A stretch of 64,000 nt of DNA. It comes from Symbiodinium natans. Its lineage: Eukaryota; Sar; Dinophyceae; Suessiales; Symbiodiniaceae. The stretch is taken from positions 332,501 to 396,500 of the forward strand of contig CAJNDS010002126.1 in assembly GCA_905221605.1 (NCBI GenBank), written 5' to 3'. Of this stretch, positions 8,181-19,200 are shown in pieces. Numbering within the stretch: position 1 is the stretch's first letter; the number at the start of each line of letters is the position of its first letter. The notes under the pieces are model-generated. The model was not told the DNA's origin. It ran no database searches and saw only the letters and a list, made by a program, of their open reading frames with translations. A program made the position numbers and the translations under genes.

Positions 8181-10942
8181 CTCCATTCCGAGAGGCATTT
8201 TGCTGCAAGTGCTGCTGTGCGCCCAGCTCTGCCCTCCCACGCCCGCTCCTCCCGCTCCCCCTGATGGCGCAGAGGATGTTGCCACTGGCAGCTGGGTTTG
8301 CCCGAGCCGGTTTCACCCCAAATCCTACTTCAGTCAATTCTACCTTAGAGCCCCAACATCAGAGACCCCAACCGCCAAAGCTCATGTGCTCGCTTGCTAT
8401 GAACGGACCTGTTGACACTATTTGCACAGTTTAGAGGGGCGTGGGGAATAAGTGTGCGCTGGAGGGTGTAGGGTGGCATCATGGTAGCCCGTGCATTCTC
8501 ACGTGGGAAGGCAACCCATGTGCACACGTCAGGTAGTGACCGCGATTGTCAATGTCGCCTTGGTATCCGGGAGCACATCGTCCGGATCCTGTTACAATTT
8601 GCTGCTCAGTTTCACAACAAGAGTCTTGTTTTCTTGCTGTATGAGCAGTTCACATAAGTTCAGTAGGAGTACCCCAAGTAGCCAGAGGGGTCGAACACTT
8701 TCGCATCTGCACTTTCTTCACTTCTTCCTTGCTAGGACTGCGCACGCAGTGACCTGCAACGTGACCGAGTCGGCGTGCGATGGCGGCAACATGTGGTATG
8801 CTCCCGGGTACGTGTCTCCGCGGAGTGGCTGCTGCCATTGCCAGGCATCCTGTGAGAACGTGTCGGACAGCTGCAGCTACTACGACGCAGTGGAACAGCC
8901 TCAGGACAACCCCCCCAGTGTAAGAAGGATGCTAGAAACCACATGCTTGTTGCCGTAGGTTTAAGCCGAACCACAGCTAGTTCAAGCAGCTGGCGCTGGT
9001 ATGGGTAGGTGCCTCGAAGATTCAGAACCCATGCCCAAAGCCCCGAACATTCCCGTAGCTCCTCAAGAGAGGATGAGAACTGGGGCTGCTACGATGCCAG
9101 CGTGCACCGCTGTGACTGCGACGAGTCGGAGGTGGGCTGTGCTGCGAAAGGCGCAGACCACACGTGGACGTCGGGATGCAGATCCTGTGCCTCGCAGGGC
9201 TCGTGCTACGATGTCACGAGCCATGCAGTCAGCTGCGATGTGCCGGAGACGGCGTGTGCATCGCCGAGCTCGTGGTATGCTCCGGGGTACGTCTCTCCTC
9301 GGTCAGGTTGCTGCCACTGCAGGGCCTCCTGCCAAGCCACATCGGAGAACTGCACGCACTACGACGAGATTGACCCGCCGCAGCAGGAGACGGAGCGGTG
9401 GGGCTGCTACGACATGGCCTCGCATAGCTGCGAGTGCGACACAACGGAGGCGGCGTGCGCCGGGACTTGGACGAGGTCTTGCTCAAGTTGCGACGCGGAG
9501 GACAACGTCGCCACATCGGGTGCGGCAACGAGGGGTGCCGTGGTTTCCCTGCTGGTGCTCCTTGCCAGCTTCTTCCTGACCGAGGCAGGCACTGGCTGTT
9601 ACAACGTGGAGACCCACAAGTGCGACTGCAGCACTACGGAGTCGCAGTGCCATGCCCAGCAAGGAGCCTGGACAGATGGGTGCCGGTCTTGCGACGCAGT
9701 GACCAACGAGCAGCATCCCGAGTGCCAGAAGCAGTACTCCTGGGGCTGCTTCGATGAGGCCAGCCATGCCTGCCAGTGCACGGTCTCCGAGCGAGCCTGC
9801 GACCTGGCGGACAACAAGTCCTGGACCCACGAGCGCCTTGGACTTCAGATTAACCCGGTAGCAAACCAGAGGTGGAAAGCAAGCGCACGGAGTCGCAAAA
9901 ATGTTGCAAGCGCTTGGGAACAGCCGGTAAGAGATGTGGAAAGCCAGCGCGGGGTCGTATCAGGGGAGCAGGGTGTGTGATGCGTGGTGTGGTTGCAGAC
10001 GCCGGTCGAGCGCAGGTCGAGAGGTCGAGGCGAAGATGGTTTTTAATAATTGTAGGAGACAGGGATGTGTAGGGCTTGGGGCTGAAGAGTTGTGAACTGC
10101 AGAGTTTCCGAGGGCAGCTTGAGCCCAGGTGCTGGTCATGCTGCCACGGCTCGTCCTGGGGCTGCTTCGTGCCGGGAGATGGCCCGGAGTCTGGCTGCCA
10201 CTGCTGCCTGCCTCAGAGGGTTTAGGGTTTCGGGTTTAGGGTTTAGGGTTTAGGGTTTGGGGTTTAGGGTTTAGGGGAACCCGGTACCCAACAGCCGAAA
10301 GCAACACCCCCACTCAACCTGAGAAGACCCAACTTCCCCAAACACACCCTACACCCTACACCATACACCCTACACCCTACACCATACACCCTACACCCTA
10401 AACCCTAAGCCCTAAACCCTAAACCCTAAACCCTAAATCCTAAACCCCCCAAGCCGACAAGTCATGGAGATGAGGCAACATCTACGAGGGTGCTTGCGCT
10501 CTGGATTTTCCGGATGCCTGGCTGGGTAGGGCTTGGGTCGAGGTATTGAGGATGATCTGACGTGAGGACTTTGTGGAAGTATACATCCTTCTCCCGCTGC
10601 AAAAAAAGAGTTGGGAACATTGTCGTTTCGACGCCGGCATGAGCCTAGGATGCGACCTGGTCGCACCAGTGCTTTGAGTGCGAGGAGGATCAAGCAACTC
10701 GCCTGGACAACAGGGATCTCCGCACCTGTTAGGGACCCTGCAGCCTCTAAAACGCTCGCATGGAAAGCAAAAAGGGCCATCTTCCTAGTGGTGATGGGAT
10801 GCAGAGAAGGTCTTCCAACAATTTGAATAGCCCCTGGCAGTGATATTTGCAGGAACGGGACAATCTCGAGGAGCAGAGCAGTGGGAACAGCGACGACGCC
10901 GCCGTGATTGCCGCTGCGCCACGTCCGTACTTCAGCACGTGA
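8181..10942 (+). CDS. cysteine-rich modular protein, copy 1 (5' end missing or diverged)
   Basis: Inferred exons: 8181-8290, 8533-8600, 8736-8904, 9072-9832, 10129-10202, 10475-10512, 10649-10693, 10853-10942 (TGA). All join in phase. Seven copies of a six-Cys module can be followed; the type form is WGCYD..SH.C.CD..E..C....WT.GC.SC. Two variants carry WYAPGYVSPRSGCCHC plus extra cysteines. A hydrophobic stretch (GAVVSLLVLLASFFL, near 9536-9580) divides the modules. The C-terminus is a hydrophilic tail ending APRPYFST. The donors after 8600, 9832, 10202 and 10693 are GC and those after 8904 and 10512 are GA. No MQASFEV-type first exon is found upstream, although 7740-7860 is weakly similar to the corresponding part of other units. 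A surface or secreted role is plausible from the Cys content, but no family name is recognised. Confidence 0.7.
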
Positions 10943-11137
10943 CGGGTTCTGGCTCTCACTTGCCAAGAGCACCTCACATCCTAAGAGGGCGCCGTCTTGT
11001 TAGGAGTATCCTTGTTTTGTGTAGTACCTTGGGGCATATGAGAGGGGCAACCCTAATCCCCCTAAACCCTAAACCCTAAACCCTAAACCCCAAACCCTAA
11101 ACCCTAAACCCCAAACCCTAAACCCTAAACCCTAGAG

Positions 11138-14100
11138 ATGCAAGCAAGATTCCAGAGGTGGCCGTGTCCGCCACAGTCCTGGTAGCAGCCGCGGGAGTTG
11201 GCGTCTACTGCCTCATCTCCAGGATATTGAAGCCAAAGCCCGTGAACGAGCCGCACCCTCCTTCGGAAGCAGGGCCTTCTTTTCTTTTCTCCTTGGGTTT
11301 AGGGTTTAGGGTTTAGGGTTTGGGGTTTGGGGTTTAGGGTTTAGGGTTTAGGGTTTAGGGGTTTTGGGGTTTAGGGGTTTTGGGGTTTAGGGGTTTAGGG
11401 GTTTAGGGGTTTAGGGGTTTAGGGGTTTAGGGGTTTAGGGGTTTAGGGGTTTAGGGGTTTAGGGGTTAGGGTTGTTCCCGGGGTGGGGGGGGGGGGGGCA
11501 TTTCTGTAATTCAAGGGGGTTTCGCAATGGAACGAAGGGGAGGTTTGGCATGTTTCTCTACCTTCAACCCCTTAGGTACAACAGCCCTCAAATCGACAAG
11601 TCTGATGTGGTGGTTGGCCGTGCAGTGCCTTCAGCTGGGACGGCTGGCGCGGCTCTCAAAGAATCTGCTTCTGGACCCTACTTGCCTGGATCTGTTTTAA
11701 ATACTTGCGGTTTAGGGCTTACAGGTGTCGAAGGTTTTCAGTGTATAAGTCGCCCTAAACCCCAAACGCCAAAACTACACCCCTAAACCCTAGACCCAAA
11801 ACCCTAAACCCTGATGGGGTACTAGGAGCAGCTAAGGCTTGAGCGCCTCGGCTGGCATGAGGCAGGATGAGGTGACTGAGGGTCGCCGCGCAGAGCAACG
11901 ATTTTTGTGTGTGCATGTATTTAGGTGGCTGGTCAGAGTTTGCCTGCCAGCGGGACATCAGCTGTTCTCCATTTTTGCCCGCGCGCGCGGGCGCGAGAGC
12001 GCGGGGGCGGCTGCCTGTAGCAATGCCGTTTTCTCTTGGACCTTCCCCACTTCCTGCGACCCCGGGCTCGTTAGCGGAGGTGTGTCGCGGAGGACTTGTA
12101 AGTGGAGGAACCCGAGACTTGTAAAGCACGAGTTTTAAGACTTGTTCATCGTTCACGCGGGGGTTTGATCTAGAACAGGGTCCCTTTTTGGGGGGGGACT
12201 TTGGGGGGGGACATTTTGGGTATGGAACCCTCTTGGCATCCATAGCGAGATCCTGCTTTTGAACAACCCCCCCGGTGTTGTCTAGGCCCGGCTCATTTCG
12301 GCCTGCGGGGGAGTACGGGTAGGGTTGAGTTGCCCACCCGCAGCTCCACAGGCGGAGATTTTGCACGTGTACAGCTGCGCTACAACTCTGCGACCGGCAG
12401 TTCAAACGCGTCTTCCTGTCCAAGTGGGTTGGGAACTGAGCCTTTGACCCTGAAACCCTAAACCCTAAACCCTTCAAAGCTAAACCCCAAACCCTAGACC
12501 TTTAAACCCTTAAACCCTTGAACCCTAAACCCTTAAACCCTCAACCCTCAACTTGCATCTGCCTCGGGAGCTGGCAGCCTGCAGCACTCGCCTTGAATCT
12601 GCCCAGCTGTCTGATGACGGACAGGATGCTTGCCAGCTATATAGTTCCTAAACCCTAAACCCTAGACCCTAAACCCTAAACCCTAAACCCTAAACCCTAA
12701 ACCCTAAACCCTAAACCCTGAACCCTGAACCCTGAACCCTGAACCCTGAACCCTGAACCCTAAACCCTGAACCCTAAACCCTGAACCCTAAACCCTGAAC
12801 CCTAAACCCCAAACCCTGGCAACGTGACGCGTCGTTGAGTGGCGTGAACAAAGAGGGACACGGTTTTTCTTCTGGCGGCCGCGCTCCCAACCTTAAGCGC
12901 TTCCTCGAGAAGGGAAGCCCCGACATGCTTTTGGGTTCCGACCTTGGTTTAGGGTTTAGGGTTGAGGGTTGAGGGTTTAGGGTTGAGGGTTGAGGGTTTA
13001 GGGTTTAGAGTTTAGGGTTTTGAAGGAGACTCGCAGCTCCATTCCGAGAGGCATTTTGCTGCAAGTGCTGCTGTGCGCCCAGCTCTGCCCTCCCACGCCC
13101 GCTCCTCCCGCTACCCTTGATGGCGCAGAGGATGTTGCCACTGGCAGCTGGGTTTGTCTGAACCGGTTTAACCCCAAATCCGAAATCCTATTTTCGATCC
13201 ATTCTACATCAGAGACCCCAACCCCCGCATCCCATGTTTTAGAGGGGGTGGGGGACAAGTGTGTGCTGGAGGGTGTAGGGTGGTAGCCTGTGCGTTCTCA
13301 CACAGCAACCCATGTGCACACGTCAGGTCGTGACCGCGATGGTGAATGTCGCCTTGGTATCCGGGAGCTCGTCCGGATCCTGCTACAATTTGCTGCTCAG
13401 TTTCACAACAAGAGTCTTGTTTTCTTGCTGTATGAGCAGTTCACATAAGTTCAGTAGGAGTACCCCCAAGTAGCCAGAGGGGTCGACACTTTCGCACCTG
13501 CACCTTCTTCACTTCTTCCTTGCTAGGACTGCGCACGCAGTGACCTGCAACGTGACGGAGTCGGCGTGCGATGGCGGCAACATGTGGTATGCTCCCGGGT
13601 ACGTGTCTCCGCGGAGTGGCTGCTGCCATTGCCAGGCATCCTGTGAGAACGTGTCGGACAGCTGCAGCTACTACGACGCAGTGGAACAGCCTCAGGACTT
13701 CCCCCGCCCCCCCCCCCCACCCTCCTTTCGCGTCTCATGTAGACTGGAAACACTCCGCTCACACCCACAGATGATCACAGCACCAGTGTAAGAAGGATGC
13801 TAGAAACCACATGCTTGTTGCTCTAGGTTGAAGCCGAACCATAGCTAGTTCAAGCAGCTGGCGCTGGTGGGGAGGTGCCTCGAGGATTCAGAACCCATGC
13901 CCAAAGCCCCCAACATTCCCGTAGCTCCTCAAGAGGATGAGAACTGGGGCTGCTACGATGCCAGCGTGCACCGCTGTGACTGCGCCCAGTCGGAGGTGGG
14001 CTGTGCTGCGAAAGGCGCAGACCACACGTGGACGTCGGGATGCAGATCCTGTGCCTCGCAGGGCTCCTGCTACGATGTCACGAGCCATGCAGTCAGCTGC

Positions 14101-15896
14101 GACGTGCCGGAGACGGCGTGTGCATCGCCGAGCTCGTGGTATGCTCCGGGGTACGTCTCTCCTCGGTCAGGTTGCTGCCACTGCATGGCCTCCTGCCAAG
14201 CCACATCGGAGAACTGCACGTACTACGACGAGATTGACCCGCCGCAGCAGGAGACGGAACGGTGGGGCTGCTACGACATGGCCTCGCACAGCTGCGAGTG
14301 CGACACAACGGAGGCGGCGTGCGCCGGGACTTGGACGAGGTCTTGCTCAAGTTGCGACGCGGAGGACAACGTCGCCACGTCGGGTGCGGCAACGAGGGGT
14401 GCCGTGGTTGCCCTGCTGGTGCTCCTTGCCAGCTTCTTCCTGACCGAGGCAGGCACTGGCTGTTACAACGTGGAGACCCACAAGTGCGACTGCAGCACCA
14501 CGGAGTCACAGTGCCATGCCCAGCAAGGAGCCTGGACGGACGGGTGCCGGTCTTGCGACGCAGTGAGCAACGAGCAGCATCCCGAGTGCCAGAAGCAGTA
14601 CTCCTGGGGCTGCTTCGATGAGGCCAGCCATGCCTGCCAGTGCACGGTCTCCGAGCGAGCCTGCGACCTGGCGGCCAACAAGTCCTGGACCCACGAGCGC
14701 CTTGGACTTCTCTCAGAAGAACCCAGATGTGGAAAGCAAGCGCACGGAGTCGCAGAAATGTTGCAAGCGCTTGGGAACAGCCGGTAAACAGATGTGGAAA
14801 GCCAGCGCGGGGTCGTATCAGGGGAGGGGGCCAGGGTGTGTGATGCGTGGTGTGGTTGCCGACGCCGGTCGAGCGCAGGTCGAGAGGTCGAGGCGAAGAT
14901 GGTTTTTAATAATTTTAGGAGTCAGGGATGTGCAGGGCTCGGGGCCTCGGGGCTGAAGAGTTGTGAAGGCAGCTTGAGCCCAGGTGCTGGTCATGCTGCC
15001 ACGGCTCGTCCTGGGGCTGCTTCGTGCCGGGAGGTGGCCCGGAGTCTGGCTGCCACTGCTGCCTGCCTCAGGGGGTTTAGGGTTTAGGGTTTAGGGTTTA
15101 GGGTTTAGGGTTTAGGGGAACCCGGTACCCAGCAGCCGAAAGCAACACCCCCACTGAACCTGAGACCCAACTTCCCCAAACACGCCCTACACCCTAAACC
15201 CTACACCCTACACCCTACACCCTAAACCCTAAACCCTAAACCCTAAACCCTAAACCCTAAACCCTCAGCCGACAAGTCATGGAGATGAGGCAACATCTAC
15301 GAGGGTGCTTGCGCTCTGGGTTTTCCGGATGCCTGGCTGGGTAGGGCTTGGGTCGAGGTATTGAGGATGATCTGACGTGAGGACTTTGTGGAAGTATACA
15401 TCCTTTCCCCTCGGAAAAAAGAATTGGGAACATTGTCGTTTCGACGCTGGCTTGTGCCTAGGATGCGACCTGGTCGCACCAGTGCTTTGAGTGCGAGGAG
15501 GATCAAGCAACTCGACTGAAGACAGGAATCTCCGCACTTGTTCGGGACCCGAAATGCTCCTGCTGGTTTGCATTTCAACCCCCTTCCAGCATGATCCTAC
15601 TAACGCGACACCCCAAAATCCTACTACACCATAGCCATGTCCCTGTTGATGGTGCAGGCCATGAAGCCCCTGAAACGTCGATTTGCCAATGCTTGAAGTG
15701 CAGCCTCTGAAACGCTTGCATGGAGAGCACAAAGGGCCACCCTCCTAGTGGTGAGAGGATGCAGAGAAGGCCTCCAACATATTTATAGCCCGGCAGTGAC
15801 TTGCAGGAACGGGACAATCTCGAGGAGCCGAGCAGTGGGAACAGCGACGACGCCGCCGTGATTGCCGCTGCGCCACGTCCGTACTTCAGCACGTGA
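11138..15896 (+). CDS. cysteine-rich modular protein, copy 2 (first exon frameshifted)
   Basis: Firm 3' exons: 13327-13391, 13527-13695, 13936-14696, 14984-15057, 15290-15327, 15462-15506, 15807-15896 (TGA). Likely 5' exons: 11138-11273, 11576-11693, 11925-11962, 12080-12097, 12375-12423, 12898-12946, 13037-13146. The first exon in other copies reads MQASFEVAVSATALVAA and gives a membrane anchor. Here the sequence AAGATTCCAGAGG replaces AAGCTTCGAGG, a net 2-nt gain that shifts the frame to a stop 15 codons in. The copy may therefore be a pseudogene or use a later start. One Ser/Thr codon (ACA) present in the other copies is missing before the SGSCYN motif. It is almost identical to copy 4 over the 761-nt exon. 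Confidence 0.65.
11297..11469. repeat. TTTAGGG then TTTAGGGG array
   Basis: In the first intron of copy 2. The right part is homogenised to the octamer TTTAGGGG, shared with 16366-16500 but not with copies 4 and 5. Confidence 0.9.
12648..12816. repeat. CCCTAAA/CCCTGAA array
   Basis: Intron array of copy 2. Equivalents lie at 17645-17812 and 22477-22645 with different numbers of CCCTGAA units. Confidence 0.9.
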
Positions 15897-16039
15897 CGGG
15901 TTCTGGCTCTCACTTGCCAAGAGCACCTCGCAGGGGTCCTAAGAGGGCGCCGTCTTGTTAGGAGTATCCTTGTTTTGTGGCGTTTCGGCACATAAGAATC
16001 GTAGTACCTTGGGGCATATGAGAGGGGCAACCCTGATCC

Positions 16040-16206
16040 CCCTAAACCCTAAACCCTAAACCCTAAACCCTAAACCCTAAACCCTAAACCCTAAACCCTA
16101 AACCCTGAACCCTAAACCCTAAACCCTAAACCCTAAACCCTAAACCCTAAACCCTAAACCCTAAACCCTGAACCCTAACCCTCAACCCTAAACCCTAAAC
16201 CCTAGA
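16040..16206. repeat. CCCTAAA array between copies 2 and 3
   Basis: Intergenic array ending two or three bases before the ATG of copy 3. Equivalents lie at 11056-11135, 20960-21066 and 25897-25998. If a promoter exists it lies within or just upstream of these arrays. Confidence 0.9.
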
Positions 16207-16207
16207 G

Positions 16208-19200
16208 ATGCAAGCAAGCTTCGAGGTGGCCGTGTCCGCCACAGCCCTGGTAGCGGCCGCGGGAGTTGGCGTCTACTGCGTCATCTCCAGGATGTTGAAG
16301 CCAAAGCCCGTGAACGAGCCGCACCCTCCTTCGGAAGCAGGGCCTTCTTTTCTTTTCTCCTTGGGTTTAGGGTTTAGGGTTTAGGGTTTGGGGTTTGGGG
16401 TTTAGGGTTTAGGGTTTAGGGTTTAGGGGTTTAGGGGTTTTGGGGGTTTAGGGGTTTAGGGGTTTAGGGGTTTAGGGGTTTAGGGGTTTAGGGGTTAGGG
16501 TTGTTCCCGGGGTGGGGGGGGGGGGGGCATTTCTGTAATTCAAGGGGGTTTCGCAATGGAACGAAGGGGAGGTTTGGCATGTTTCTCTACCTTCAACCCC
16601 TTAGGTACAACAGCCCTCAAATCGACAACTCTGATGTGGTGGTTGGCCGTGCAGTGCCTTCAGCTGGGACGGCTGGCGCGGCTCTCAAAGAATCTGCTTC
16701 TGGACCCTACTTGCCTGGATCTGTTTTAAATACTTGCGGTTTAGGGCTTACAGGTGTCGAAGGTTTTCAGTGTATAAGTCGCCCTAAACCCCAAACGCCA
16801 AAACTACACCCCTAAACCCTAGACCCAAAACCCTAAACCCTGATGGGGTACTAGGAGCAGCTAAGGCTTGAGCGCCTCGGCTGGCATGAGGCAGGATGAG
16901 GTGACTGAGGGTCGCCGCGCAGAGCAACGATTTTTGTGTGTGCATGTATTTAGGTGGCTGGTCAGAGTTTGCCTGCCAGCGGGACATCAGCTTTTCTCCA
17001 TTTTTGCCCGCGCGCGCGGGCGCGAGAGCGCGGGGGCGGCTGCCTGTAGCAATGCCGTTTTCTCTTGGACCTTCCCCACTTCCTGCGACCCCGGGCTCGT
17101 TAGCGGAGGTGTGTCGCGGAGGACTTGTAAGTGGAGGAACCCGAGACTTGTAAAGCACGAGTTTTAAGACTTGTTCATCGTTCACGCGGGGGGTTTGATC
17201 TAGAACAGGGTCCCTTTTTGGGGGGGGACTTTGGGGGGGGACATTTTGGGTATGGAACCCTCTTGGCATCCATAGGGAGATCCTGCTTTTGAACAACCCC
17301 CCCGGTGTTGTCTAGGCCCGGCTCATTTCGGCCTGCGGGGGAGTACGGGTAGGGTTGAGTTGCCCACCCGCAGCTCCACAGCCGGAGATTTTGCACGTGT
17401 ACAGCTGTGCTACAACTCTGCGACCGGCAGTTCAAACGCGTCTTCCTGTCCAAGTGGGTTGGGAACTGAGCCTTTGACCCTGAAACCCTAAACCCCAAAC
17501 CCTTCAAAGCTAAACCCCAAACCCTAGACCTTTAAACCCTTAAACCCTTAAACCCTAAACCCTTAAACCCTCAACCCTCAACTTGCATCTGCCTCGGGAG
17601 CTGGCAGCCTGCAGCACTCGCCTTGAACCTGCCCAGCTGTCTGATAAACCCTAAACCCTAAACCCTAAACCCTAAACCCTGAACCCTGAACCCTAAACCC
17701 TGAACCCTGAACCCTGAACCCTGAACCCTGAACCCTGAACCCTGAACCCTGAACCCTAAACCCTCAACCCTAAACCCTGAACCCTAAACCCTGAACCCTA
17801 AACCCCAAACCCTGGCAACGTGACGCGTCGTTGAGTGGCGTGAACAAAGAGGGGCACGGTTTTTTTTTTTTTTTTCTGGCGGCCGCGCTCCCAACCTTAA
17901 GCGCTTCCTCGAGAAGGGAAGCCCCGACATGCTTTTGGGTTCCGACCTTGGTTCAGGGTTTAGGGTTGAGGGTTTAGGGTTGAGGGTTTAGGGTTTAGAG
18001 TTTAGGGTTTTGAATGAGACTCGCAGCTCCATTCCGAGAGGCATTTTGCTGCAAGTGCTGCTGTGCGCCCAGCTCTGCCCTCCCACGCCCGCTCCTCCCG
18101 CTACCCTTGATGGCGCAGAGGATGTTGCCACTGGCAGCTGGGTTTGTCTGAACCGGTTTAACCCCAAATCCGAAATCCTATTTTCGATCCATTCTACATC
18201 AGAGACCCCAACCCCCGCATCCCATGGTTTAGAGGGGGTGGGGGACAAGTGTGTGCTGGAGGGTGTAGGGTGGTAGCCTGTGCGTTCTCACACAGCAACC
18301 CATGTGCACACGTCAGGTCGTGACCGCGATGGTCAATGTCGCCTTGGTATCCGGGAGCACATCGTCCGGATCCTGCTACAATTTGCTGCTCAGTTTCACA
18401 ACAAGAGTCTTGTTTTCTTGCTGTATGAGCAGTTCACATAAGTTCAGTAGGAGTACCCCCAAGTAGCCAGAGGGGTCGACACTTTCGCACCTGCACCTTC
18501 TTCACTTCTTCCTTGCTAGGACTGCGCACGCAGTGACCTGCAACGTGACGGAGTCGGCGTGCGATGGCGGCAACATGTGGTATGCTCCCGGGTACGTGTC
18601 TCCGCGGAGTGGCTGCTGCCATTGCCAGGCATCCTGTGAGAACGTGTCGGACAGCTGCAGCTACTACGACGCAGTGGAACAGCCTCAGGACTTCCCCCCC
18701 CCCCAACCTCCTTTCGCGTCTCATGCAGACTGGAAAACACTCCGCTCACACCCACAGATGATCACAGCACCAGTGTAAGAAGGATGCTAGAAACCACATG
18801 CTTGTTGCTCTAGGTTGAAGCCGAACCATAGCTAGTTCAAGCAGCTGGCGCTGGTGGGGGTAGGTGCCTCGAAGATTCAGAACCCATGCCCAAAGCCCCC
18901 AACATTCCCGTAGCTCCTCAAGAGAGGATGAGAACTGGGGCTGCTACGATGCCAGCGTGCGCCGTTGTGACTGCGACGAGTCGGAGGTGGGCTGTGCTGC
19001 GAAAGGCGCAGGCCACACGTGGACGGCGGGATGCAGATCCTGTGCCTCGCAGGGCTCGTGCTACGATGTCACGAGCCATGCAGTCAGCTGCGATGTGCCG
19101 GAGACGGCGTGTGCATCGCCGAGCTCGTGGTATGCTCCGGGGTACGTCTCTCCTCGGTCAGGTTGCTGCCACTGCATGGCCTCCTGCCAAGCCACATCGG

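Noticed and set aside
9053-9069. CCCGTAGCTCCTCAAGAG as a relict dinoflagellate spliced leader
   Set aside because: It matches the start and end of the leader but lacks the middle CATTTTGG; in a long window such a gapped match can arise by chance, and it lies inside an intron-exon junction.
9084-9528. Arginine/serine-rich ORFs overlapping the cysteine-rich exons in other frames and on the minus strand
   Set aside because: Shadow frames of the 761-nt exon. Differences between copies are mostly silent only in the cysteine-rich frame.
10433-10972. 179-codon minus-strand ORF and its equivalents in other units
   Set aside because: Its frame is broken or altered in the other copies, and it is antisense to three small exons whose phase and cysteine spacing are conserved.
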